Shown here: piece by piece, positions 24,719 to 32,072 of the stretch
Layout: the number at the start of each line of letters is the position of its first letter
Position numbering within the stretch: position 1 is the first letter of the stretch
Origin: Candidatus Rifleibacteriota bacterium
Lineage (GTDB): Bacteria; Riflebacteria; Ozemobacteria; Ozemobacterales; Ozemobacteraceae
Assembly: GCA_029565415.1 (NCBI GenBank)
Contig: JAKQOH010000129.1
Coordinates: 1-35,597, forward strand
Reading direction: 5' to 3'
Length of the DNA stretch: 35,597 bases
The notes under the pieces: generated by a model
The model's input: the letters and a program-made list of their open reading frames with translations, nothing else
What the model was told of the DNA's origin: nothing
The model's database searches: none
Position numbers and translations under genes: made by a program

Positions 24719-25249
24719 ATGCTGCGTTTCGCCGCGTTCAGTTTCCTGTTTTTCGCCGCTTCCGCCGTCATGGCGCAGATTCCGGCCGATGTCAAACTCG
24801 AGAACAAGGACAATCCCGTCGTCAAGGTCACGACCGACGCCGGCGAGGTCTGGCTCGAACTGTATCCCGATGTCGCCCCGAAGCATGTCGAGAGCTTCCT
24901 GACCCTGATCGCGAAGGGCTTCTACAACGGCCTGACGTTCCACCGCGTCGTTCCCGGTTTCGTGATCCAGGGCGGCTGCCCTCTCGGCACCGGCACCGGC
25001 GGCCCCGGCTACACGCTTCCCGCCGAGTTCAGCAAGCGGCAGCACAAGAAGGGCACGCTGGCCATGGCCCGCACGATGGATCCCAACTCGGCCGGCAGCC
25101 AGTTCTATATCTGCCTCGACGCCATCCCTCATCTCGACGGCCAGTACACCGTGTTCGGTCAGGTCGTGAAGGGCCACGAGGTTCCCGAGAAGGTGAAGCA
25201 GGGCGACAAGATGCAGATCGCGATCGTCCAGGGAGCCCCGAAGAAGTAA
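24719..25249 (+). CDS. Secreted cyclophilin-type peptidyl-prolyl isomerase
   Basis: 176 aa. Signal peptide MLRFAAFSFLFFAASAVMAQ, then a cyclophilin domain: VAPKHVESFLTLIAKGFYNG, the catalytic block FHRVVPGFVIQGG with the key Arg and Phe, AMARTMDPNSAGSQFYICL and LDGQYTVFGQV. It assists folding of proline-containing proteins in the periplasm. The Trp of eukaryotic cyclophilins (cyclosporin contact) is His, as in many bacterial members. The ATG at 24719 has GGAGGA at 8 nt; the in-frame ATG at 24674 lies on a likely -10 box (TAAAAT 24670-24675) and is rejected. Confidence 0.95.
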   Translation: MLRFAAFSFLFFAASAVMAQIPADVKLENKDNPVVKVTTDAGEVWLELYPDVAPKHVESFLTLIAKGFYNGLTFHRVVPGFVIQGGCPLGTGTGGPGYTLPAEFSKRQHKKGTLAMARTMDPNSAGSQFYICLDAIPHLDGQYTVFGQVVKGHEVPEKVKQGDKMQIAIVQGAPKK

Positions 25250-25316
25250 CTTCCGGTGCAGCTTCCGACCTCTTCAGCCGATATACAGGTTGGACTGAAT
25301 TCGTCGGAGGTGTGCG

Positions 25317-26237
25317 ATGGATGGAATCATGAAGGAACTCGAACAGCGCCTGATGCGTGAAGTGCCCCTGGCACCGTTCACGACGTTCCATATCGGCGGC
25401 CCTGCCCAGTTGTTCCTCGAAGTGCGAACCGAGGCAGAGCTGACGGCGGCCGTCCGGTTGGCCCTCTCGAAATCCGTCCCCTGCTTCCTGCTCGGGGGCG
25501 GTTCGAACCTCGTCGTCTCGGATCAGGGCGTCGAAGGCCTCGTGATCCGGAACCGGGTCTGCGAAGGGAATCTCGTCGACGCGGCTTCCGGGCTGCTGAC
25601 CGTCTCCTCCGGCCACCCGCTGTGGGATGTCGTTCAACTCGCGCAGCGCAGCGGGCTCACCGGATTCGAGACCCTCGCCGGCATCCCCGGCACGGTCGGC
25701 GGCGCCATCTACGGAAACGCCGGCGCGTATGGGAAATGCATCGGCGATCTGCTCGCCTCCGCCGACATCCTCGATCCGACCACCGGGGAGGTCCATCGCG
25801 TCGAGCCCTCGTTCTTCGAGTTCGGCTACCGCACCAGCAGCCTGAAGCGCCGGCCCGGCATCATCCTGCGGGCCACCTTCCGGCTCACCCAGGGCGATCC
25901 GGCCGCGATCCTCGCCCAGATCAACGACATCCTTACCCAGCGCCACTCCAAGCATCCCCCCATCGAAGTGGGCTGTGCCGGCTCGTTCTTCAAGAATCTC
26001 GACCCCAACCCCGGTGAACTCCGTCGCCGGGCCGCCGGGGAGGTTCTCGAGAAGGCCGGGGCGAAGGAGATGGTCGTAGGAGGCGCGAGCGTCTACACGA
26101 AACACGCGAACTTCATCGTGAACTACGGCAAGGCCTCCGCCGCCGACGTGCGCACCCTCGCCTCGCTGCTCAAGCGCAAGGTCCAGGAGATGTTCGGCAT
26201 CGAACTCCACGAAGAGGTGTTGTACGTGGGCCGCTGA
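25317..26237 (+). CDS. murB: UDP-N-acetylenolpyruvoylglucosamine reductase
   Basis: 306 aa FAD enzyme of peptidoglycan synthesis that reduces the enolpyruvyl group to UDP-MurNAc with NADPH. Motifs: TTFHIGGPA (22-30), the FAD loop LGGGSNLVVSD (59-69), GFETLAGIPGTVGGAIYGNA, the YRTSS segment, the catalytic serine in AGSFFKN (S223), and a C-terminal Glu in EEVLYVGR (E300). GGAGG lies 6 bases before the ATG at 25317. It stands alone, followed by a terminator, away from any mur/dcw cluster in this window. Confidence 0.96.
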   Translation: MDGIMKELEQRLMREVPLAPFTTFHIGGPAQLFLEVRTEAELTAAVRLALSKSVPCFLLGGGSNLVVSDQGVEGLVIRNRVCEGNLVDAASGLLTVSSGHPLWDVVQLAQRSGLTGFETLAGIPGTVGGAIYGNAGAYGKCIGDLLASADILDPTTGEVHRVEPSFFEFGYRTSSLKRRPGIILRATFRLTQGDPAAILAQINDILTQRHSKHPPIEVGCAGSFFKNLDPNPGELRRRAAGEVLEKAGAKEMVVGGASVYTKHANFIVNYGKASAADVRTLASLLKRKVQEMFGIELHEEVLYVGR

Positions 26238-26257
26238 TCCCCGCTTCGTATCCGCTG

Positions 26258-26288
26258 AATCCGCCGCGACCCGCGGCGGATTTTTCTT
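26258..26288 (+). terminator. Intrinsic terminator after murB
   Basis: TCCGCCGCG (26260-26268), ACC loop, CGCGGCGGA (26272-26280), then TTTTTCTT; A-T pairs extend the stem at its base. Confidence 0.93.
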
Positions 26289-26304
26289 ATATCACAAGAT
26301 ATTT

Positions 26305-26334
26305 TTGTAACCGCCCGACGCCCCGTCGTATCAT
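26305..26334 (+). promoter_or_regulatory. Promoter of the ECF sigma operon, probably leaderless
   Basis: TTGTAA (26305-26310), 18-base spacer, TATCAT (26329-26334). The first ATG is only 5 bases after the -10 box (26340) and a second in-frame ATG is at 26343, so transcription starts at or within the start codons. No Shine-Dalgarno site exists. It may equally be an autoregulated ECF promoter, which this sigma-70 reading cannot exclude. Confidence 0.5.
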
Positions 26335-26339
26335 ACTCG

Positions 26340-26891
26340 ATGATGAACGACGGTGAGCGGGTCGCACTGGCCCGGCAGGGCCGGCCGGAAGGGTTCCGCA
26401 GCATCTGGGAAGCCTACGGCCGGTACATTCACACCCTCGCCTTCCGCATGCTGAGGGACCGGGCACTCGCCGAAGACGCCGTTCAGGAGACGTTTGCCGC
26501 AGCCTTCCGTTCGATCCGGGAGTTCCGCGGGGACAGCCGGCTGAAAACGTGGCTGTACCGGATCGCCTACCACGAGGTGCTCCGTGTCCGGGAACGGCAC
26601 CTGCGTGGCGGGGGCTCGACGGAGCTTCCGGAAGATCTCCCGGCGTGCGACTCGGCTCACGCAGATCTCGAGGCCCGCCTCGACGTGCGGGCCGTCCTCG
26701 ACCGGCTGCCGGAGCGGGATCGGGCAATCCTGATCATGGCCTACTGGGACGACCTGAGCTGTGCCGAGATCGCCGATGTCCTCTCGATCACCGCAAACAA
26801 CGTCAAGATCCTGCTGTATCGGGCCAGGATAAAATTCGCCGGCCTGTGGCCTCGGGCAGACGAAGCCCGGCAAAAGGAGGTTGCGTCATGA
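26340..26891 (+). CDS. ECF-type RNA polymerase sigma factor
   Basis: 183 aa with sigma region 2 (AEDAVQETFAAAFRSIREFR, then LKTWLYRIAYHEVLRVRE) and region 4 (DRLPERDRAILIMAYWDDLS, CAEIADVLSITANNVKILLY), no region 3. It directs polymerase to stress or envelope promoters. The second ATG at 26343 may be the actual start, given the promoter position. The stop overlaps the ATG of the anti-sigma gene (ATGA at 26888-26891). The regulon is unknown; nearby TPR and envelope genes are candidates. Confidence 0.94.
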   Translation: MMNDGERVALARQGRPEGFRSIWEAYGRYIHTLAFRMLRDRALAEDAVQETFAAAFRSIREFRGDSRLKTWLYRIAYHEVLRVRERHLRGGGSTELPEDLPACDSAHADLEARLDVRAVLDRLPERDRAILIMAYWDDLSCAEIADVLSITANNVKILLYRARIKFAGLWPRADEARQKEVAS

Positions 26892-27457
26892 CCATCACCT
26901 GTGCGGTGTTCCGCCAACGGCTCGAACCGACGGAAGTGGGCCGGCGGCGTCCGGATGGCGCGGTCCAGCCGGAACCCGATGCCGCAACCCTCGAGCATCT
27001 CGCGACCTGCCCCGACTGCCTCGGCTGGCTCGACCGGGAAATCGCCACCCCGCCGTCCGGCCTTCGACCCGCATTCTGGGAAGCCCTTCCTACAGGTGTC
27101 GATGTCCGCATGCCCACGCCGACCGCTCCCGGCTCCACCCTCTTTCACCGGCTTTCGCTGCTTCTGACGGGTGTCGCCGCCGCCTTCGCGCTGTATCTGC
27201 TCACCGTTCGCGGTATTCCCCAGCCCGCGCGGCCGATTCCCACACCGGCGGTGGAGACCCTGTCGTTCCTGCTTCCCGAGGAGAAGCCCGGGGCGCCCTT
27301 CAGCTTTCTCGAACCGGCCCAGGAATACTCGTTCGTAACCAGAACCGAAACCGACGACTCTCACTCATGGACGTTTCTCGACCAGGATTCATCATTCTCA
27401 TTCATCGAGGATGAAAACGACAAGGAGGAGTTATGGGAAGATCATTCACGTGGATAG
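26888..27457 (+). CDS. Membrane zinc-finger (ZAS) anti-sigma factor
   Basis: 189 aa. The cytoplasmic N-terminus carries C5 and the H37-x3-C41-x2-C44 motif (EHLATCPDCLGW) of zinc-associated anti-sigma domains, then one TM (LFHRLSLLLTGVAAAFALYL, about 83-105) and a periplasmic, acidic, aromatic-rich tail. It should hold the cognate ECF sigma factor at the membrane until an envelope signal arrives. A strong AAAGGAGG site and ATGA overlap couple it to the sigma gene. Its last 25 bases overlap the next gene. Confidence 0.85.
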   Translation: MTITCAVFRQRLEPTEVGRRRPDGAVQPEPDAATLEHLATCPDCLGWLDREIATPPSGLRPAFWEALPTGVDVRMPTPTAPGSTLFHRLSLLLTGVAAAFALYLLTVRGIPQPARPIPTPAVETLSFLLPEEKPGAPFSFLEPAQEYSFVTRTETDDSHSWTFLDQDSSFSFIEDENDKEELWEDHSRG

Positions 27458-28062
27458 CCTGCTTCGTTCTCTTGCTGACGCTCGCGTTCGGCGGTGCCGC
27501 CTGGACGCAGGAGCCTCCGTCCGAACCCCAGCCGGGTGACGCGCCGCCCGAGATGATGGGCCCCGGCGGACCGGGGATGGGGCCTGGCGGCCGGATGGGC
27601 CCGGGCGGTCCCGGCATGGGTCCCCGCGGCCGGAAGATCGATCCCGAGGAAATGAAGAAGATGGCCGCGATGCGCACGACCGCCGAGGCCTACAAGAACC
27701 TCGCCAACCTGTATCGCGAGCAGGGCAAGACGGATGAAGCCGTGGCCCAGCTCAAGAAGATTCTCGATCTGCACGCCTCGGTCACGGATCCCGATATGAA
27801 GCGCCGCGTCGCCGACCAGATCGGCCGCGTCTACAACGAGATCGGCGAGATCTACCTCGAGAAGGGCAAGACCGCCGAAGCCGAAGCGATCCTGAACGAA
27901 GGCGTCGAAAAAACGAAGGCGGAAAACCCCGAAGTCGCTTCCCGCATGATGCTCCAGCTCGGGAATATGTTGCGCAAGGCCGGCAAGACCGCCGAGGCCG
28001 AAAAGGCGTTCCAGCGGGTCATCGAGCTCAACTCGGGTGCGCTGACCGCCCCCAAGAAGTGA
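27433..28062 (+). CDS. Exported TPR protein with Gly/Pro/Met-rich N-terminus
   Basis: 209 aa. Signal peptide (WIACFVLLLTLAFGGAAWTQ), a low-complexity stretch of GPGGPGMGPGGRMGP type (about 42-68), and TPR-like helices (AYKNLANLYREQGKTDEAVA, EIGEIYLEKGKTAEAEAIL, NMLRKAGKTAEAEKAFQRVI). It is made from the sigma/anti-sigma operon, with its ATG inside the end of the anti-sigma frame behind AAGGAGG. A role in sensing or relaying the signal to the anti-sigma factor is plausible from context only. The Met/Gly/Pro part recalls metal-binding periplasmic proteins, but no known metal site is seen. Confidence 0.82.
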   Translation: MGRSFTWIACFVLLLTLAFGGAAWTQEPPSEPQPGDAPPEMMGPGGPGMGPGGRMGPGGPGMGPRGRKIDPEEMKKMAAMRTTAEAYKNLANLYREQGKTDEAVAQLKKILDLHASVTDPDMKRRVADQIGRVYNEIGEIYLEKGKTAEAEAILNEGVEKTKAENPEVASRMMLQLGNMLRKAGKTAEAEKAFQRVIELNSGALTAPKK

Positions 28063-28082
28063 TCTGATCCAATTTCGCAGCC

Positions 28083-28112
28083 AACACCCCGGAACATCGG
28101 TTCCGGGGTGTT
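28083..28112 (+). terminator. Hairpin after the sigma operon
   Basis: A perfect 13-bp stem, AACACCCCGGAAC (28083-28095) with GTTCCGGGGTGTT (28100-28112), loop ATCG. There is no clear T-run after it, but it sits 20 bases past the stop and directly before the next promoter. Confidence 0.65.
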
Positions 28113-28122
28113 GTGTCGAACG

Positions 28123-28131
28123 TGCTATACT
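28123..28131 (+). promoter_or_regulatory. Extended -10 promoter of the 78-aa gene and epimerase
   Basis: TGC-TATACT, an extended -10 element; no good -35 box at 16-18 bases. The same GTGCTATnnT form recurs before the POT transporter and bioY. Confidence 0.55.
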
Positions 28132-28168
28132 CGGATCGAACCGCATCCCTCACGTATTGGAGGAAGGC

Positions 28169-28405
28169 ATGCCGAACGCAATACCGAAAAAGCCCATTCA
28201 GACGGGCCCCAAGAGCGGCTACTCGGCCGAGATCCTGTGCCGCCAGCTGCACGCGTTGTATGATCTGCTCGACAAGCGGCGCGAGGAGATCCTCGCCGAC
28301 CCCGCCTACAATCCCGACAACGACGAGCTGATCCAGGAAATGGACCGCATCGTCCGACGGATCGCGCTGATCCGGGAATGCTTCGAAGAGTTCTGCCCGA
28401 GCTGA
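28169..28405 (+). CDS. Small alpha-helical protein, unknown
   Basis: 78 aa, largely charged helix (AEILCRQLHALYDLLDKRRE; ELIQEMDRIVRRIALIRECF), no signal peptide, one Cys near the start of the helix and two near the C-terminus (RECFEEFCPS). GGAGG precedes the ATG at 5 bases; an in-frame TTG at 28157 is less likely. It is 18 bases before the epimerase gene and shares its promoter. The composition suggests a small helical hairpin or coiled coil. No family was recognised. Confidence 0.75.
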   Translation: MPNAIPKKPIQTGPKSGYSAEILCRQLHALYDLLDKRREEILADPAYNPDNDELIQEMDRIVRRIALIRECFEEFCPS

Positions 28406-28423
28406 GGGAAGAGGAGGATCACC

Positions 28424-29437
28424 ATGGTGTCCCAATCGGTTCTCGTCACCGGCGGTGCCGGTTTCATCGGCTCCCATGTCGCGCGGCATCTGGTCGGGGC
28501 CGGGCACCGGGTGGTGGTCGTCGACGATCTCTCGGGCGGGTTCCCCGACAACGTGCCCCAGGGCGCGCGGTTCGTCGCGGGTGATGCCGGAGACTCGGGG
28601 CTAATCGAGCGGCTGTTCGAGGAGCACCGGTTCGATCAGGTGTTCCATCTGGCGGCCTATGCCGCCGAAGGCCTGTCCCATTTCATCCGTAGTTTCAACT
28701 ATACCAACAATCTGCTCGCCAGCGTCACGCTGATCAACGCGGCGGTGCGGCACCAGGTGAAAACCTTCGTCTTCACCAGCTCGATCGCCGTCTACGGGCG
28801 CAACCAGCTCCCGATGACCGAGGAGCTGACGCCGCAGCCCGAAGACCCGTACGGCATTTCCAAATACGCCGTCGAACTGGATCTGCGGGCGGCCCACGAG
28901 ATGTTCGGCCTCGACTGGATCGTGTTCCGGCCGCACAACGTGTACGGCCCCAACCAGAACCTCGGGGATCCCTACCGGAACGTGATCGGTATCTTCATGA
29001 ACCAGCTCATGCAGGGGAAGCCGCTGACGGTGTTCGGAGACGGCACCCAGACCCGCGCCTTCAGCCATATCGACGACGTCGCACCCATCATAGCGAATAG
29101 TATAGATATCCCCATGGCCCGGAACCAGGTGTTCAACATCGGCGCCGACCGCCCCGTTTCGGTAAACGAGCTGGCCGGCGCCGTGATGGCGGCCATGGGC
29201 TTGCACGGCGAAGTGGGGCATCTGCCCGCCCGCAACGAGGTCGTCCATGCGTATGCCTCGCACGAGAAGGCGCGCCGCGTATTCGGCATCACGACGGAGC
29301 CCGTCAGGCTCGAGGACGGGCTCGCCGGCATGGCCGCGTGGGCAAAGCGGGCGGGTGCACGGACGGGCAAGCCGTTCGAAGGGGTCGAGATCGAGAAAAA
29401 CCTGCCGCCTTCGTGGCAGAAGCTCCTGAAGCGCTGA
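28424..29437 (+). CDS. NAD-dependent sugar-nucleotide epimerase/dehydratase (GalE-like)
   Basis: 337 aa extended SDR enzyme. NAD site VTGGAGFIGSHV (8-19), the DDLSGG acidic turn, the HLAAYAAEG segment, catalytic Ser in FTSSIAVYG and the YxxxK pair in YGISKYAVE, then FRPHNVYGPNQ and a C-terminal sugar-binding domain. It probably interconverts UDP-hexoses for surface polysaccharide or lipid sugars; the exact substrate is not readable. AGAGGAGG precedes the ATG. No glycosyltransferases lie nearby. Confidence 0.9.
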   Translation: MVSQSVLVTGGAGFIGSHVARHLVGAGHRVVVVDDLSGGFPDNVPQGARFVAGDAGDSGLIERLFEEHRFDQVFHLAAYAAEGLSHFIRSFNYTNNLLASVTLINAAVRHQVKTFVFTSSIAVYGRNQLPMTEELTPQPEDPYGISKYAVELDLRAAHEMFGLDWIVFRPHNVYGPNQNLGDPYRNVIGIFMNQLMQGKPLTVFGDGTQTRAFSHIDDVAPIIANSIDIPMARNQVFNIGADRPVSVNELAGAVMAAMGLHGEVGHLPARNEVVHAYASHEKARRVFGITTEPVRLEDGLAGMAAWAKRAGARTGKPFEGVEIEKNLPPSWQKLLKR

Positions 29438-29467
29438 CCGCGCGGCCGCCCTTGCCGGAACGGGCGC

Positions 29468-30493
29468 TCAGGGTTTCGGCTTCGCGTGGTGCCCCGGTCC
29501 GGAGGGCACCGTCGGCCTGGTGCGGCTCATCTCTTCGACCGTCTTGAGCGGGGAGACGCCGGTCCGGATGAACTCGGCGGGCTGCCCGGGCCTGGGCCGG
29601 ATGCCCCAGAGCGGCTTGAACGCTCCGGCGCGGAGCGAATACCGCATGTCGCTGATGACATCATCGTGGTCGGGGGCGAACGCAACGAAGCCGTCGGCGA
29701 AGGCCGAGAATTTTCCGACGTCGGCCCGCATGCGCTCGTCGAACGACGGATCATCCTGCGGAGGCAGGGTGAACAGCGGCACGGATGCGGTTTCCCCGTT
29801 CACCGCGGCCCCGATGAACGGCGTTTGGATCTCGTCTGCAACGAGGGTGTCGCCGGCGCGGTAGATCGACCGCCAGCGAGTGATGCTGAACAGCATCGGC
29901 GTCGTCCGGCCGTGCTCGATCACATGGCCGCGTTCCTTCGCGAGTTTCTGCTGGAGTTCGAGAGCCCGGTCGCGCTGATGCCAGCCGAGGGTGAGCCAGG
30001 CGACGGCGAACACCAGCCCGACGGCAGCGGCGAGCGGCCGGGCCGGCCGGAAACTCCAGACCAGCGCGGCGAAAAAGAGCGCCAGCAGCATCGGGTCGCA
30101 GATCGACACGATGTCGATGGCAAAGCGACGGTCGGTCAAGGGCCAGAGCAGCAGCGTTCCATAGCTGGTGCAATAATCGACGAACAGATGGCCGAGATAG
30201 ATCACGGCAGAGGCGAACCAGAGGCTTCGCCACCGCTCGCGATCCTCCTTCCAGAAGAAGAACGGCAGGATCGCGACGAGCGCCCCGAGCGGGGCGACGA
30301 AAACGCTGTGGGTGAAGTGGCGGTGGAGCAGCATGCCGTCGAGTGGGCCATCGCCCAGGCTCCGGAACAGGACATCGGCATCCGGGAAGGTGCCGGCAAT
30401 GACGCTCAGCAGCAGACCCCGGGCGCCCGAAAGGGCGGGAAAGGCGGCACGCGCGATCGTCGCGCTCATCAGGGTGTGTGTGACGGGATCCAT
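29468..30493 (-). CDS. Inner-membrane metal-dependent hydrolase (YdjM/DUF457 family)
   Basis: 341 aa. The family signature opens the protein (MDPVTHTLMSATIARAAFP), followed by the metal-type residues in GTFPDADVLF and LHRHFTHSVF, and HLFVDYCTSYG. Several TMs lie between about 25 and 190, then a soluble C-terminal part. The reaction of these proteins is poorly defined; membrane phosphodiester hydrolysis has been proposed. The ATG (30491-30493) is only 6 bases after a good -10 box and has no Shine-Dalgarno site, so the mRNA is probably leaderless. It is divergent from the POT transporter and convergent with the epimerase. Confidence 0.85.
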   Translation of the reverse strand: MDPVTHTLMSATIARAAFPALSGARGLLLSVIAGTFPDADVLFRSLGDGPLDGMLLHRHFTHSVFVAPLGALVAILPFFFWKEDRERWRSLWFASAVIYLGHLFVDYCTSYGTLLLWPLTDRRFAIDIVSICDPMLLALFFAALVWSFRPARPLAAAVGLVFAVAWLTLGWHQRDRALELQQKLAKERGHVIEHGRTTPMLFSITRWRSIYRAGDTLVADEIQTPFIGAAVNGETASVPLFTLPPQDDPSFDERMRADVGKFSAFADGFVAFAPDHDDVISDMRYSLRAGAFKPLWGIRPRPGQPAEFIRTGVSPLKTVEEMSRTRPTVPSGPGHHAKPKP

Positions 30494-30499
30494 GTATCC

Positions 30500-30528
30500 A
30501 CTCTAAGCGGCTTCGGTCCCGCGGTCAA
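30500..30528 (-). promoter_or_regulatory. Promoter of the membrane hydrolase, probably leaderless
   Basis: On the minus strand TTGACC (30523-30528), 17-base spacer, TAGAGT (30500-30505), then 6 bases to the ATG, placing the transcript start at the start codon. Confidence 0.65.
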
Positions 30529-30594
30529 GGCCCCGGCGTCCACGGCAGACCCTGCCCCGTGACGCTGCCGGAAGGGGCTCGACGAACGAAGGTG

Positions 30595-30603
30595 TGCTAT
30601 AGT
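30595..30603 (+). promoter_or_regulatory. Extended -10 promoter of the POT transporter
   Basis: TGC-TATAGT in the GTGCTAT context; no clear -35. Leader of about 33 nt with AAAGGA before the ATG. Confidence 0.55.
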
Positions 30604-30642
30604 CATCCGCAACAGATTTCCCAACCATGGAAAGGAACCGTC

Positions 30643-31953
30643 ATGTCTGCTGAAACCTGGAAATTCCCGAAGGAGTTCTGGCTCGCCAACTTCATGGAGC
30701 TGTGCGAGCGCGCCGCCTACTACGGCTTTTTCATCGTCCTCACCCTGTTTTTGACCGACATCGTCGGCTTCTCCGACAAGGAAACGGGCGTCGTGGCCGG
30801 CGTGTTCTATGCGTTCCTCTATCTTTTGCCACCCTTCGTCGGCGCGTTCTGCGACAAGATCGGGTTCCGCAACGGTATGATCCTCGCGTTCACCCTGCTG
30901 ACCATCGGCTACACCCTTCTGGGCTTTTTCCACGGCAAGCTCGCCGTGATCGGCATCCTCGGGATCCTCATGTTGGGCGGCTCGTTCATCAAGCCGCTGA
31001 TCACCGGCACCGTCGCCAAAACGACGAACGAGGCCAACCGCGCCCGGGCCTACTCGCTGTTCTACTGGGTCGTGAACCTGGGCGCGTTCGGCGGCAAGAC
31101 CGTCGTGCCCTATGTGCGCCAGGGCATGGGTCTCGAGTACGTCAACTTCTTCTCGGCCGGCATGTCGTTCCTCGCGCTGCTGTTCGCGATCTTCCTGTTC
31201 AAGAGCGTCGAGAACGAAGCCAAATCCGACAAGTCGGTCGGCGACGTGTTCACCTCGCTCAAGGCGATCTTCCTCTCGCCGCGGCTGATGGCCCTGACGC
31301 TGATCGTCGCCGGCTTCTGGATCATCCAGCAGCAGATGTACGCGACGATGCCCAAATACGTCATTCGCCTGATCGGCGACACCGCGAAGCCGGAGTGGCT
31401 GGCCAACGTCAACCCGATCGTCGTGGTGTTGTTCGTCGTGCCCATCACCCAGCTGATGAAGCGGTTCGCGGCCGTCTCCTCGATGCTGGTGGGCATGATG
31501 CTGATGCCCTTCTCGGCGCTCGCCATGGCCAGCTCGCAGTGGCTCGAGTCGGGCGTGTTCGGCATGCACCCCGTGACCGTGATGATGATCCTGGGAATCG
31601 CGATCCAGGGCCTGGCCGAGTGTTTCATCTCGCCGCGCTTCCTCGAGTATTTCTCGTTCCAGGCCCCGAAGGGCCAGGAAGGAGTGTATCTCGGCTTCAG
31701 CCACCTGCACTCGTTCTTCTCGGCGCTGGCCGGCTTCATTCTCTCGGGCTTCCTGCTCGACGCCTACTGCCCCGATCCGAAGACGCTGCCGGCGGGGATC
31801 TCGGCGGCGGAAAAGGCGGCCGTCTACGCCAACGCCCACAACATCTGGTTCGTCTTCCTGGCCATCGGCTTCGTCTCGGCCGTCGCTCTGTATATCTTCA
31901 AATATGTGACCGACCGGAACCCCGAGCAGGCTCCTGCCTCGGTCAAAGCCTGA
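30643..31953 (+). CDS. POT/PTR2-type MFS transporter (proton-coupled peptide uptake)
   Basis: 436 aa with about 12 hydrophobic helices. TM1 holds ELCERAAYYGFFIVL, the ExxERxxYYG motif of proton-coupled oligopeptide transporters, and the loop after TM2 has the MFS-type GAFCDKIGFRNG. Other POT-like marks are GGSFIKPLITGTVAKTTNE and the YSLFYWVVNLGAFGG stretch. It likely imports di/tripeptides or related compounds across the inner membrane. The ATG at 30643 follows AAAGGA at a good distance; the in-frame start at 30559 lies upstream of the promoter. It is followed directly by the palindromic repeat at 31960-32058. Substrate is inferred from the family only. Confidence 0.87.
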   Translation: MSAETWKFPKEFWLANFMELCERAAYYGFFIVLTLFLTDIVGFSDKETGVVAGVFYAFLYLLPPFVGAFCDKIGFRNGMILAFTLLTIGYTLLGFFHGKLAVIGILGILMLGGSFIKPLITGTVAKTTNEANRARAYSLFYWVVNLGAFGGKTVVPYVRQGMGLEYVNFFSAGMSFLALLFAIFLFKSVENEAKSDKSVGDVFTSLKAIFLSPRLMALTLIVAGFWIIQQQMYATMPKYVIRLIGDTAKPEWLANVNPIVVVLFVVPITQLMKRFAAVSSMLVGMMLMPFSALAMASSQWLESGVFGMHPVTVMMILGIAIQGLAECFISPRFLEYFSFQAPKGQEGVYLGFSHLHSFFSALAGFILSGFLLDAYCPDPKTLPAGISAAEKAAVYANAHNIWFVFLAIGFVSAVALYIFKYVTDRNPEQAPASVKA

Positions 31954-31959
31954 ACAATG

Positions 31960-32058
31960 ATCCACAGATGGCGCAGATGACGCAGATATCCTGGACATCT
32001 CTCTCCCTTTTCTGAGAGTTTTCCGGAATATCTGTGTTCATCTGCGTCATCTGCGGAT
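31960..32058. repeat. Long imperfect palindrome built from GATGACGCA units
   Basis: Arms 31960-31991 and 32025-32058 are reverse complements over about 32 positions with three substitutions and two single-base gaps. Each arm holds two or three copies of a 9-base CAGATGACG-type unit. Between them is a smaller CTCTC/GAGAG stem. It lies between the POT gene and the convergent siroheme gene and may end transcription in both directions. Its look is that of a dispersed intergenic repeat; other copies cannot be checked here. Confidence 0.8.
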
Positions 32059-32072
32059 AATCCTTCGTACGG

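Noticed and set aside
30469..31998. 509-codon minus-strand frame opposite the POT transporter
   Set aside because: His/Asp/Glu/Arg-rich complement of a membrane protein gene; no ribosome site or domain.
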